From Polyporus tsugae (lineage: Eukaryota > Basidiomycota > Agaricomycetes > Polyporales > Polyporaceae), in contig JAHRBS010000002.1 in NCBI GenBank assembly GCA_024305745.1, positions 1,922,001-1,986,000 of the forward strand: a stretch of DNA of 64,000 nucleotides, given 5' to 3'. This document shows, piece by piece, positions 47,568 through 59,963 of this stretch (position 1 is the first letter of the stretch; the number at the start of each line of letters is the position of its first letter). The position numbers and the translations under genes are program-made. The notes below the pieces were generated by a model. It searched no databases. It saw nothing but the letters and a program-made list of their open reading frames with translations, and was not told the DNA's origin.

Positions 47568-50500
47568 CTAGTCTGAGTCGATGTCAATGGCACCCTCCCG
47601 GTCTTGCTTCCACTTCTGGAACATAGCCATCTTCAACTCTCGCGCCAGAGCTTCGCCCACCTGCCACGGGACAGCGTTCCCAATCTCTCGGTGCATCTAT
47701 GCGAAAGGAAATACCATCAGACGGTGTCAGTGCCCGATGGACCGGAAACGATATGATAAGGGGATTGGACGTACGGTCTTCACGCGGTCGCCGTGCGCAC
47801 GAAAGACGAACCAATCTGGGAAGCCCTGCGAGCGCGCCAGCTCCCGGATGGTGAAGATGCGTCGACACTGAAGACAAGGCGAGTTAGCTTGCACCCAACC
47901 CTCCGCATCTGAGAAACATCATCGACACACCTTCGGGTGGAGGACGTAGCTTTGCTTGGCGGTCGGATCGACATTCGTCACGGTCGTGTGGAACCAATCC
48001 TTCGCATCGAGCCGGCCGTACATGCCTGGCTTGAAACCGTTGCGCGCCGTTGCAGATGCTGGGTTCGCAAATTGGAACTGGGCGAAGGAAGGCGCAAGAG
48101 CTGAACATGACACTCATCAGAGAGCACAGAGCTGGATGGATGAAGTACAGCCAGTTACGTACACCGATAGTCCGCTCTAGCTTGAAGAGGTACGTTCACA
48201 ATCCTACAGCAAAAGGTGAGCTTTCGTACAGAAGCCTCAGAGATGGTCAGAAGCATACCGCGAAATCATCGAAGGCCTGAACACCCTGGTGTAGTGTTGG
48301 ATGTTCGTTGTTGGCTTCTTCCTACATGCAACCTGATAGGAGGTCTTCGGCGAGGATACGTAATGGCCGCTAAGTGGACCACAGTGTGGGTTCGCGTAGT
48401 TGACGTCTATTGTTACCTTGCCTTTGCGTGGCTCTAAGCCTTTCTTCCCTGGATCTTTCTGCCCTGGATCTTTCCTGTATGCCCACCACAGGTTCAGTAC
48501 TTGCGGCCACAGCTAAGAGACCTCGAGAGAACGCACCAATCAAAGGGTAGGAGGTCGTCGATGGCGTCACGAATGGACACCGCCTTGAACGGAGCACTTC
48601 CCTTGCCTGTCACGAAAGTCGGTTCCAGTGGTGCTCTCCCGCTTGGGATTTTGATGAGCAGCGCGTCGGGATTGAGAACCGCATGTGTGGGCTCAGGGAA
48701 CAATGGCAGAGGATATGACTTGAGAGATGCCAAAAGGAAGAACCGCACCCTCCTTTGCGGCGTGCCATACTGGCCGGCTTGAAGAAGGCTAAACCGGACT
48801 TGGTACCTAGATGGGTATGTGAGAGCCGACACTTAGGGCAACACGATAGGCGTAGACTTACCCCATGGTCAGGAGCGCGTGCACAAGGAACTTCAGACCA
48901 CCCATCTTGATACCACCGCGCACTCGGTGGCGCCCAGCTTGAGACGCGTTGATGTTATAGTACAAGAAGCCCCTGACGTTCTCGAATACGCAATACTTGG
49001 GGCGCAAATGGTCGACCCAGGAGAGGAGGTTAAGCATCAGGTGGGACTTGCGATCGTTCGCTTTCTGAAACATGTTCAGCGTCGAATGCGGTTGACTGAA
49101 AGAGAAAGACGACGTCAGAACGAATCAGACGTGTGAGGAACATGTAAGTGTGCCCTACCAAGGGAAGCCGGCGACGATGCAGTCGATCTGCTCCGGAGTA
49201 GGCGGAAGAGGGAGCGGCGACTTGCTCTCGATGTCATTTGGCGGTGGGCCGTCCCACTGTTTCACATGCGCCTTGATCGCATAACGGAGGACGATGTTGG
49301 AACACTGATTGTATACCGTAGTCGACGGGGAGTTCGTCCTAGAATGATCGACGGGAGGTCAGGGTCAGTGGATGATCGAGGCCAGACGAGAATTGCTTAC
49401 CGCAACGTCTGCGCAGCGCTCGGAGAGATTTCAACAGCATGCGTAACCTTGACACAGCCCGTGTCCTCCATAGCAAGCCCGAATGCGCCTACGCCCGCAA
49501 AGGGATCGAACGTTCTCAAGCACACCCGGGGTTCTTTGACGAAGGTGTCGAGCTGCAGTGCCTCCGCTTCGTCCGCTATATAGCACTCCTTGCAGACCGG
49601 GATCTGCTTGGACTTGAGCCGTTTGAGCTGGTCCCACCGTTTTGGCTTCAGCGACTGGGAAGAATACTGCACGAAGAAACGGTGCGGTGACCGAGCGAGC
49701 CAAGACCGCAAGTCCTTCCGCGACTGGTGGACCACGCTGCAGCGTTGCAGCAAGTGCTTCGCATCCACGTCCATCTCCTGGTTCGTCATGAAGAGCTCTC
49801 GCTGGTGGAGTCAAGTTAGCATGCGCGAGATAGACGGCTAGTGGGTGTTACACTCTACCTCATCCGCGCACGTATCTGTCGGCGCAGTGGATCCGAGCGA
49901 TTCCTCGGACAGGAGATCGACCATGCGTCCAAGGAGTCTCACCGTGACCATGAGAGTCGAGGACCCGTTCTCTCTCGCAGACTTGCCTGGTCGTATACGC
50001 ACGATCATCCCTACTGAAGCGGGAGCTTTAGCTTCGACCTCAGCGATCAACGCATAGTCGTGATGGTGGTAAGTCTTCCCCAGGTAGGAAAGGCCATCCT
50101 TGATGACCATCGGTTCTTTGTCGCTGTCACGCTGAACTTTCAGGAGGCATGCCGGGCAGTTATCGGGCGGGTCAAGAATGTCCCCGGCGCCGACGCTCAG
50201 GTCTGTGAACGAGCCATGATTCTCATCATATAGGAAGCTTTAGAGCATCAGTTAGTCAACATGGCCACGCTGGAGGGTGCGGAATGGACAGACCGGCAGA
50301 AGTAATGAAGGGGATCCATTGTCTCCCCACTGGCAGGACAGTAATCATCGTGGACGATCGCCTTTCCCAACACGGTCTCGAGAGAGAGCGTCCCGCAATA
50401 CTGAGGGCACAGGAATAACTCTTGAGAGTTTGAGATTTCCTCAAGGTATGTCTTGGATGAGTGCTCGTAATACTGAACATGCACTGTCTTCTCCTTCTGA

Positions 50501-52418
50501 TCGATGTAGATGATCTTACCGAACCTAGGGAATACGAAGGCTTCAGCTCTAATAGAGGAATCACCTTGCATGATGACGAAATGGCAACGTATGAATGTGA
50601 GGAACGGGTAGGATGTCCTTTCAGGATTTAAGTCTCTGCCGTTTTGGAGCCATGTGCCGACAAAACTAGAAAGTTCTAGGATGATATCCCACCCATCCTC
50701 GCAGAAAATATGGTGCAAGGCCCGTCGAATCCCTTCTCAACGTACCAGAAGTAATCAGCGAGGATCGCTTGCTCGGGTATGAGCTCGAGGTCTTGTGGCA
50801 TATCGGGTGCGGGCCGATCGCGGTGCGGGCCAGCTGTGACGATGAGACAGTCGCCTAGCTAACGAGATGTCAACAGGATATGTCACCCATCAACTCGAAA
50901 CGACCTACCTTGAAATCTTCTCCACGAATCTTCGCCCGTTTCCAGTACCTCCCTTCAAGCTGTTCTCTGGGCGGGAACTCGATCTTGGGCTGGTCCTCCA
51001 ACCTCCGCATGAGCAGTTCCCCGATGTGTTCGTGTACCCTTATCTGCCGCTGCTTAATTTCGTGACGAGTCAGCCGCTTTGGAGCAGCCCCGATGACCTG
51101 AAGATGCTCCCGGAACAGCCCGAGCGCGAGCGTGTCAATAAGCGGCGTGACATGAGTAGGCCGTTGGTTCTCCGGGCGGAGAACAGCGAGGTCGAGGTTT
51201 CCTGTCATGGTGTTCGGTTCGAGGAGGGTGCGGTTTGGGCGGGCTGCACGCGGGTCCGCGGGTCGGGATATTCGGTGCACAGGATACGGGGTATGCTTTT
51301 TGTCAACAAAACCAAGAATTTTCTGCACGAATGGACGCGAGGCGACAGTTTTCCGCAGGGATTCGGGCAGGGATAGGTCATCTTCCAGAATGCTGTTGAT
51401 GAGTGGAACCTGAGTGGACTTGTTAGCAAAGTGTGGTGGACGTGGCGAGACACCGTACCGAGCGAATGATATCGTCCAGCTCAATGTAATCATCTAGAAG
51501 GTTATCCCACCGTCCAATGTAGAGGTCTTCGAACTCGGAAAAGCTCGTCACCGCTCCTTCCCACGCAACGGAAATTACGACCTGTGCGATGCGGTGCGGA
51601 GTGTAAAAGTTACGGTGGATTTGCTTGTACGATTTTGCGGGGGACTTGACAGTGTACCACGCGTACTGCGTTTCGACATAGAAAGGACTGACTCCTATCA
51701 GTTGAGATCGTGACGGGGGCGGCTGAAAGGGTACCTACTCATCTATAGCAATATAGTCAATGAAGTACCGGAAGATCGCACTTGTGCGGAACCGCTGCGG
51801 CTCCCGTTTCTCATCATCGTCCACACCATCTTCCTGACCCGCGTCCTCCTCATTCAGGTAGACTGGTGAGACACAACCTGCCACCTCAAACTGCCGATGA
51901 GTGCTGGTAGGGTCATGCAAGAGGTCGAGGGGTATGAGCTCAAAGCCACGAGATGGACTGGGGTCAAAAACGACAAAGGTTGAGAGTTGCCGCACCGGCT
52001 TTCCCTCCCCATCCCTGTAGTCCTCTGAGTCCTCTCCTTGGACCACGGTCTCTGCGTCCTCTTTACTCTCATCCGGGTGGGGCTGATAAGCCGCTTCTAA
52101 GGTTTCGGGATGGCATAAGAAAGAAAGCTGTAGAAGTAGATCAGGGAACTCACTTTGAACCGGGGGTCCCGCGTGTCTCTCGTGGGCTCCTGCAGCATCC
52201 CTCCTCAGACGCTTGTTGACCTGGTGAAAGTGAGGTAATGCTCCAACCGGCCACCTCCTACTCACGTCACATTTCCCAGAGCTGTCCGGCTGCTTTCGCT
52301 TTGCAGTGGTCGCTGTCGAAGGTCCGGTCGCGGTCGAGTCTTGCCGTAAGCTTACAGTTGCGCCTGCCGCTTCATCAGGAAAGCTGACTGTGAACGCGGT
52401 GGATCGTTTGGGGGCCAT
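47568..52418 (-). CDS. DNMT1-type DNA (cytosine-5) methyltransferase
   Basis: Eighteen exons (minus): 52418-52266, 52220-52154, 52096-51739, 51687-51459, 51409-50909, 50858-50746, 50524-50294, 50237-49859, 49801-49401, 49338-49159, 49095-48862, 48806-48537, 48474-48417, 48332-48259, 48203-48163, 48100-47931, 47867-47775, 47696-47568; 1226 aa. The N-terminal half is a replication-foci domain (FELIPLDLL, YIAIDDPFYVETQYAWY). Two BAH domains follow (WFGKIIYIDQKEKTVHVQYY; then the SYLGKTYHHHDYALIAEV region). The catalytic part has motif I FDPFAGVGAFG (~779-785), motif IV PCQ with nucleophile Cys~871, motif VI ENV (909-911), TPQRRVRFF, and REIGNAVPWQVGEALA. It should maintain CpG methylation in the nucleus. 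Exon 13 carries a tandem KDPGQKDPGKK. An intron at 50525-50745 is longer than usual, and the 57-nt intron 52097-52153 could also be read through in frame. Confidence 0.92.
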
Positions 52419-53697
52419 TAAGGAGATATATTGAAACGAGCCCTTTGACTTAGAGCCACTAGGTTGGGGACCCTGTAGAGGATAGATGGGAGAGGTAGTT
52501 GAGGTCGAGAATATGCGACCAACGGCCAACAATGAGCGCCTAGAAGGGCCCGCCAACATCGGGCGCCAAACAGACTATGTCCCAACTTCTATCATCGACG
52601 TGCACTTTCGTCTGCGGATGTGTTGACCTCCCGCTGGCTACGTTTTCTCGTTCCATGGAACTTGTGCATCCAGAATGTTGAACTTATCCCAAACCCCATC
52701 CAGATCCCAGTATCTGAGTCGTTAACTTCAAGTTGAACATATGGGGCACTGGCAGGCTTTATTAATATAATGCCGTGCATAGGAACTGCTTTCTGCCACG
52801 TTGCGTACTTGAACATCGCCCGTACGTACTCAAACTGGAGAGTTCGCTGGTGGAGGACTACGAGAGGCGAGTGCTGGACTGACCACAATAGCACCATGGG
52901 CTCGCGCGGCGCTACACAGCGCTAGCTCAACTGCTTACTTAGCCTCTACTATCTAGTCACTATTCCCGTCGACACACTCAGGGTTCGTCCGTTGCCGCAG
53001 GCACGCAGCAATCTTTTTCGGACACTGTCGTACGAGAAATCATTCCTTGAATGCTTGGCAGGGAACCTTTGCCCTGGCCATGACTCCACTCGGAGTCGAT
53101 CCCGAGGCAGCTTGGAAGGAGATGTAGAGTTATCGCCTCTTTCTGACTCGCCTTTTGGCTCATCGACCCCTTGGTCCTTGGATAATGGAGTACATTGGAC
53201 TACACCCCGAAACTCATTGTGAGTGGCCCAGTAACTGGAAAATTGCATTAACTTTGCTCCGTCTACTAGCGTCTCCCGCCTCTTAACTCCCCTCACATCG
53301 TTTGTGCCGGGTTTGCGTTCTATCAAAGCAAAGTCCTATGAGATATGTGGGCACACTGTGGATGACTGTGCGGAGCCACAAGGGCGTTATGGCGTGCGGG
53401 CTTTTACGAGGCGGATCGAATGCGGAATTCGATGAACGCCCCGGTCTCCTGCAATAGCTGGTGTAACCGCGATGAATGAATGCTTGGGCATGCGGGGCGG
53501 ATAAAACGGTGGTAGGTAGGGCGTCCCAGTGCAAGGTTCGAACCTTGGACTAGGCGTCATGCATTTTGCGGTAGGTGAGTATACACGCCACCCTCGACGC
53601 CTATCCCTTCCTGACGCCGGAGCTTTGTCAGTATAAGACGTTCGAGTTTAGGACCAAAGGATTGAAAACCCAACATCTCATCGCAACCGTCTCTAAC
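52419..53697. other. Divergent promoter region, DNMT and ALDH2
   Basis: About 1.3 kb between two 5' ends. The 101-aa minus frame 52592-52897 has no domain. A 16-base perfect palindrome CAAGGTTCGAACCTTG lies at about 53531-53546. No gene supported. Confidence 0.45.
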
Positions 53698-55928
53698 ATG
53701 GGTATCACGAAGGACATATCTTTCACCAACAACTTGTTCGCATCCACATCCGTTACCTTCCCGCTCCTAGCAGGCACTGACGCACCTCTCTCCACGGTTT
53801 AGCACGCACATCATCGATGGCAAACCTGCCACTTCGCCGACCACCGCCCCGATCATCAACCCCACCACCGGCGAGGTCTTCGCGCGCGTCCCCGTCGCGA
53901 CCGACGAGCAGCTCGAAGAAACCATCGCCGCAGCCGAGTGCGCCTTTCCCGCTTGGAGCGCGAAGACCTGGGACCAGCGCGAGGACGCCTTGGTTGCCCT
54001 CGGAGCCCTCATTGAGCGACATGCAGAGCATTTCGCGGAGCTCCTCATGCGCGAGACTGGGAAGGACCATGTGAGCACGTGAGTGGTCTCAGAGTGAATA
54101 TCCCCGCTGTGGTGTTCGTTGACGGGGATATCTAGCGGGTTCGAGGTCAGAGTCGTCATGCCGTGGACCCCCAAGTATGCGAAGCATAGGCTCCAGGAGG
54201 AGGTTTCCACCGATGCTTCTGGGCGAGTGTCTGTGATCCGGTACAGGCCTTATGGAGTCGTGAGTCAAACGGCTGATCCTTGTAGGTTCTGTACGCTAAG
54301 GTTTTGCCATCAGTGCGCTGCAATAGTAGCATTCAAGTAGGTTCATTGACTAGTAACGCCAGGAGGGCATTGGCTGATATCATTGTCAGCTTCCCGCTTG
54401 GCCTATGCACCCTGAAAATGGGGCATGCACTCATGGCTGGGAACTGCCTCATCATCAAGGTCCCGCCGACCGCGCCTTGCTCCGTGCTCAAGCTTGTCGA
54501 ACTCGCACAGTCGGTTCTCCCTCCTGGCGTGCTGTCCGTTCTCTATGGTGGAAACGACTTGTATGCCCTTTCCCCTCGATAATCTCACATTTATATAGTC
54601 CGAGACTTACCTGGATGGCACCTCAGGGGACAACGCATCGTCCAGCACCCCCGCATCATGCGCATCTCGTTCACGGGCTCGACAGCGGTCGGAAAGGCGA
54701 TCATGCGCGAAGCTGCCACCGAGCTCAAGAGCATCACGCTCGAGCTCGGCGGGAACGACCCCGCCATTGTGTTCCCTGACGTGGACGTCAAGAAGGTTGC
54801 ACGGTACGCCACGTTGACGCGTCTCCGCTTTTTCGCGCCGTACTTATCGGAACATGCAGGCATCTGTTCATCGGAGCGACCGCCAACGGTGGGCAGGCGT
54901 GTTTCGGGATAAAGCGGCTCTACGTCCACGAGGATGTGTACGACGCCGTCCGGGACGAGCTTGTCGCGCTCGCCAAGGCGGCGAAGGTCGGGGACCCGTT
55001 CGACTCGGAGACCTTTATGGGGCCGATGCAGAACCGGGCGCTGCAAGACAAGCTGAGGTACGTGCCCACTTGGTGCCCGGCCACCACAGCGAATGCGGCG
55101 CACGAACTTATGCGCGACGACAACTACCGTAATTAGGGGGTTGTCAGCGGATTGTAAACGGAACGGCTACAAGATGGCGTTCGAAGGCGCGGTTTCGGAC
55201 GATGGCGGAAAGGGCTACTTCGTTCCAATTAGCATCGTCGACAACCCCCCTGACGATGCCCGTGTTGTGCACGAGGAACGTGAGTGCATCATAGTCATGT
55301 CCGTGGAACGTTGTCATGGACCCTTGCTGATCGGGCTGCAGAGTTTGGGCCCATCATCCCTTTACTAAAATGGAAAGACGAGGAGGATGTTGTGGCACGT
55401 GCGAGTGAGTGTTTCAGGGACATTCAGGGCTCCCATCGTGCTGGAGAGTGGGGATAGCCGAAGTACTGACTGCGATTGCTACAGACAACAGTGAGTACGG
55501 CTTTGGCGCGACGCTCTGGGGCTCCGACATGGAGCGCATTCGAAGGATCGCGGACAAGTTGTACTTTGGGATGGGTAAGCGGTTACTAAATCGAGCCTAA
55601 GGATGAGTTGACAACCCTACTTGCTTGACTATGAAAATGTTCGATGCAGTGTGGATCAACGAGTGGGCGCCGGTGTCAACAGAACTTGTGGGTTTTTGTG
55701 TTGTTTTCTGCTGTCTCTTCCAGTTGACCCACTAGGACGCTTTGCAGCCTCTTACAGGTGTGAAGGTGAGCCCTTAAAGTTTGCGCTGTACGTTACTTGC
55801 GCCCGAGATAGCGACTAAACCTTTTCGCTACTTGTCAGCACTCTGGAGTGGGCGTGGAAAGCTCGAAACACGGGCTAGCCTCGTGGGCCTATATCCAGTC
55901 ATTTGTGTGCAAGCAGTCTATAGATTGA
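53698..55928 (+). CDS. Aldehyde dehydrogenase family protein 2
   Basis: Thirteen exons: 53698-53735, 53803-54078, 54136-54259, 54314-54336, 54390-54560, 54627-54803, 54860-55057, 55137-55279, 55342-55404, 55485-55574, 55650-55687, 55748-55765, 55839-55928; 482 aa. Paralog of the gene at 26829-29086, with the eleven internal exons identical in length. Catalytic Glu~250 (LELGGND) and Cys~284 (NGGQACFGIKR) are intact, as are FTGST, EEQFGPIIPLLKW and YIQSF near the C-terminus. The conserved PLGGTK motif of the sister gene is PLTGVK here, a change in the cofactor-binding/catalytic-loop region, so activity may be altered. The first intron has a weak donor (gttcgc). Start chosen because M-GITKDISFTNNLF aligns with MTNFSFEDDLF of the paralog. 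Convergent with VPS34, 113 bases away. Confidence 0.85.
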
Positions 55929-56041
55929 GAATCATCTCCCATGTACTGTACGTTTGTAGCGAAGAATACAACATGAGAACAGGGACAGCATGACCATACA
56001 GGAGACAGAAAGCAACAAAACAAGCCCCATCGTGTCCGAGT

Positions 56042-59000
56042 CTAGCTGCGCCAATACTGCGCCCAGTCGTGCATCCTGTCCAGCACGGCGGTGAAGGGCG
56101 AGATGTCGTTGAGGAGGCGCTCAAAGTGCTCGATCGCCTGCTCCTCGGTCATCTCGAGACAGAACTTGCCGAGCACCTGCTCGTGCACGTCGCGCTGCTT
56201 GATGTGCGGGATATTGGCGTCGACCATGAGCGTGACGAGGTTGAGGATGAGGTTCGCGCTCTTGCGGAGGATCGAGAACGCGGTGAAGCAGAACGACTTG
56301 AAGCGCTGGTAGTGTACCGACTGCACGCCGCCCATCGCGTCGACCATCTCCTTGCAGATCTTGACCGGCGGCGCGAGCGGCTTGGGGTCGCGGCCGAGGA
56401 TGTACCCGAAGTCGACTATGATGAGGGTCAGAGTTAATCATGCAAAGACAAATAGGCGAGTAGGCCACTCACCGTGGAAGAAGTGGCCATCGGGGGTGAG
56501 GAGTAGGTTGTCCAGATGCCGATCTCCGACGCCCAGCAAGTAGGTCATGACACAGTACCCAGCTGCGGAGGGGTATCAGTCTTGAATCATACGACAAACG
56601 GATAAGCGAACTGACCACAACTTCTCACAAATGTATCGATGACGCCGGGCTCGACGCCGTAAGTCCCCACACTCCCTTCGTCAGGGTAGTGTGCGCGCAA
56701 GTAGTTCAGCAACGTCCCGTGCTCGCTCACGATCGCCGCGATCGTCTTGCTCGGGATGAACTGCGCCATGCCCTGGCTCGGGCCTGTCGCGAGCACGTCG
56801 TACGGGCTTACTTTCAAGTCCAAGTTCTCCTTCCGCAGCAGCCGGTCCATGAGCGTGAACAGCTGGATGACGAGCTGGTCCTGGCGCATGTCGTCTCCGT
56901 CTTTGAAGATGACCGGGTACTCCCCGCCATCGGCGCACTGCAAGTAGAGCAGCATCGGGAACATGTTCGACTTGAAGACGCTCGACTTGTCCGCGACGAT
57001 GCCCGTGATGAGCACGCGTGCGTTGAGTGGCAGCGGCAGTGGCGCCATCGCTGCGAGGCCGTGCTTCCCGTCTGCGAGGAACACGCGAAGTTTCTCGATC
57101 TTCTTCGGTCGCGGGTCCTTGGAGGTGCGCAGCTCGGCCGCGCGTTTTGCGAGCGTGTCGACGAGCTCACCTTGGCGGCGCATGAGGTCGCGGCGTTCGT
57201 CGCCGTTGTCCTGAGCATCGCATCAGCGGGGTAGAAGGTTCGTTTTGTGCGGGCAACTTTACCTTAAGGATATTCATGAATTTGAAGACGACCCTGCCGT
57301 ACAGCTTCGCCATGACCTTGTCTTCCATCGCGACCTCGACCATGAGGTACCAATGGAAACGGTTACCCAGTATTGGATTTCGCACTGCACGGGCGATCAA
57401 AAAGTCGGCGAGGCCACTATCGTCATAGGACACCGCACTCGTCGCTGATCGTGATGATCGTTGGTCGCTGGCCGTGCTCTCGAACTTCAACGCTTGAACG
57501 AGTTGCAGCAAGTAGAGATGGAGCTCCTGCGATGCCATCAGATACACGTTTAATGAGGAAGGGCAAAGAGGGCTTGCATCGTCATCAGCTCTGCTGAGCT
57601 GCTTCACTGCATATGCCCTGACACGAGAATCAACAGTGCTGGGACCAAGCAGCTCGAGCGCATCGTCAATGTCGATCTCCGTCCACTGTGGCAGCAGCTC
57701 TTCTACAGCTTGCTTGACCTCGGACGGGTCTCGCCAGGTGACGGACTTGAGGAACTTTGTAAGGCCGCGCTTGTCTCGTGTCAAGTAGAACCGGAACTTC
57801 CAGATTAAGTCCATCTCTTCTGACGTGAGCGGTTGACTGGGAGCGTAGTTGAGGATCACCTAGTTGATATCTGGTGAGCAGATGGAGACATGCAGAGCGT
57901 GTCAACACAACATACTGATAGTTCGTCGCGTATCTTCGCGTTCGGCTTGAGTTCGCGGTCGTATGGGCTGCTTCTGTGACTTCGGACTAGGCGGCGGTGC
58001 TTGTCTTCTACAGGGTTCTCCCGAGCTAGGTCAGGATCTACAACTGCCCAGAGATGGCTGTCGGCTGTGAAGGCGGTGGTTTGTGGTGCTGGTGTCGTGG
58101 GCCCAGCTGCAGCTGCAGAAGAGGTGGAGGGAACAGGGACGTTGGATGCATCCTGGGGGCAGGATATTCAGTGTCTTTTGCAAGAGTAATAAAAAAAACA
58201 CTGCACTTACCGGTTCGCTGAAGATAACAGGGAAATCGAAACGCGGGAGGTCGATGTACAGAAACAGATTCTCGGACTTCGCCGTCTCTGCCTGATCGAG
58301 ACGTCAGCTCCGATCATCCAGTCGTCGACCCCCATGGGCAGGAGGGGCGGTACTCGCCTTGTGGATTTCACCCATCTTGCGGAACACCAAAGTGTCAAGC
58401 CAGTCAGACTTGGGAAGGTCTCCGCGATCGTATTTCTTGATGAGCTTCTCTAGCCTCCCCGTCTCGTCCCTTGTGCCAATCTTGCTTGGGGTCGTGGTGT
58501 CGTTCGCGCCATCCGCTTCGCGATCCGGCCATAGAATCATACGGTGCTTGCCGCGGCGGAGAGTCCTGCGTGATGCGCGTTAGAAGGATGATTGCTTTAC
58601 TCGATGCGACTGGCAAGCGACCATTCCGAGACCAGGAATGGTCGCGAAATCTGTCACGGAGGTCGATTCCAGACACTTTCAGGGCTGTTCCGGGTCCCGG
58701 GAAAACAACAGATCTGGGTGTTCCTGGAATTGGAAAAGACTTTTGGTCGGTTTCAAGTGCACCATGAAAGGAAAATATGGTCGGAATGTTCAGGGAATTT
58801 GATGTGGCCAGACACTGTCTTGTTTGGCGAAATGGGAAATGGGTTAGAAAACGCGACGTTGTCTGGCCACATCGACCCAGTGTTTCCGACCATATTTCCC
58901 CAGCCTTTCCATTGGACAGTCCGCTTGTAAACACCCGAAACCCATCTCGGGATCCAGGAAATCCCCAGGTCAGTTGTTGTCTCTCGACACCTGGTGCATT

Positions 59001-59697
59001 GCCGAAGTCTGGAATAGACTTCAACTTCGTAGACAGACATCCGTGACAGTTCCCAAGTCCTGGAATGGCCCTGTTGTGCGAGAGTGGGAGGGGTACGCAC
59101 CATTTCTTCCCGAATAGACGGAACGTAGTCCCACCAACAGGCACCGCGGACCGCGGACCAGCAATGTCCCACACGGTGAATGTGATTTGCGAGTTCAGCG
59201 GCAAGTCGCAATATCGTATCGGGAGCGTAATCCATTCATTCCATCTTCATGGACATAGCTTAGCATGCTTCAAAGAACGAGGAAGGATGGGGGGACAAAG
59301 GCTCACGTATACTGGTTGCGGAAGGCCTTGAACGCGGTGCGGAATGGTATCGTGAGGGGCTTGTTGTCTGCAACGAGTTGACACGTTACGTAGAGGTCTG
59401 AGTAGTCCCTTCACTGTGGCCATTAATCTTGAGAAGGAGACGAGTGGGACTGGCACAGGTGCTTACGGGGCTTGCTGGACTCCGTGGAAGCGTAACTCGG
59501 GTTTCTCCAAGACCTCCGTAAAGGGGTGTGATTTGCGCACACCTTCCAGCTGCGATCTGTGAGTGAGGCACGATAAATTTGCTTAGTTTCACTTAGAAGT
59601 GTGGGTAATGGAAGAGTAGGTACATTCGGAAGGTGACTGGCACCTTGAGGTCGCAAAGCTTGGCGAAGGTGAAGTCATCGCGGTTGTCCTTGTCCAT
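56042..59697 (-). CDS. VPS34: Class III phosphatidylinositol 3-kinase (VPS34)
   Basis: Eleven exons (minus): 59697-59624, 59556-59467, 59408-59307, 59244-59101, 58565-58358, 58291-58211, 58152-57916, 57859-57263, 57210-56616, 56562-56473, 56415-56042; 863 aa. Starts [23 protein letters not shown], then a C2 domain ([30 protein letters not shown]). A helical/accessory domain begins [15 protein letters not shown]. The kinase domain has [19 protein letters not shown], catalytic loop [11 protein letters not shown] (D723, H725, N728) and DFG at 741-743, and ends HDWAQYWRS, the short C-terminal helix that binds membranes. It makes PI3P for autophagy and endosomal sorting with VPS15 and Beclin/Atg6. 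Intron 4 (58566-59100) is enlarged to 535 bp by a fold-back insertion. The intron 58292-58357 uses a GC donor (gcgagt). Confidence 0.94.
58617..59071. mobile_element. Fold-back (inverted-repeat) element in VPS34 intron 4
   Basis: About 455 bp forming a long imperfect palindrome centred near 58838. Matching arm segments: ACCATTCC / GGAATGGCC at the ends; CTGTCACGGA (58650) / TCCGTGACAG (59040); ATTCCAGAC / GTCTGGAAT; AAATATGGTCGGAA (58774) / TTCCGACCATATTT (58885); GATGTGGCCAGACA (58801) / TGTCTGGCCACATC (58859). The arms are roughly 220 bases each with scattered mismatches. No coding capacity and no certain target-site duplication was found. It most resembles a non-autonomous inverted-repeat MITE, sitting entirely between splice sites so the VPS34 frame is preserved. 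Confidence 0.7.
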
Positions 59698-59963
59698 GGC
59701 GATGAAGGCGGGTGTTCAAAGACGTTACATAGGCTCCTGATCGAGCTAGAAAGAGTGTGCGCTGAGTGTCGACGGCCGAGGTAGGTGCAGCGGAAAGACC
59801 AAGTGCGATTGAATTGGACGTCAGTGGTCATGGGCGCTTCTCAGGGTTGACCGACGGAGGACCGTCATGTCATGCGAGTCGGACGACATGTTTCAATCTC
59901 ATTCCTCGCTTCCTCCCCTACCACCTCCTCGTCTACCTAATTAACAATCGCTAGCCACTAACC
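59698..59963. promoter_or_regulatory. Shared divergent promoter, VPS34 and Nudix gene
   Basis: Only 266 bases separate the two start codons, so both promoters and 5' UTRs must overlap or abut here. C/T-rich sequence near 59900-59935 faces the Nudix gene. No TATA box stands out. Confidence 0.5.

Noticed and set aside
53490..53565. tRNA-like T-arm GGTTCGAACC with nearby GC-rich sequence
   Set aside because: The motif is part of a perfect palindrome, and no acceptor stem, D-arm or anticodon arm can be paired on either strand at the right spacing.
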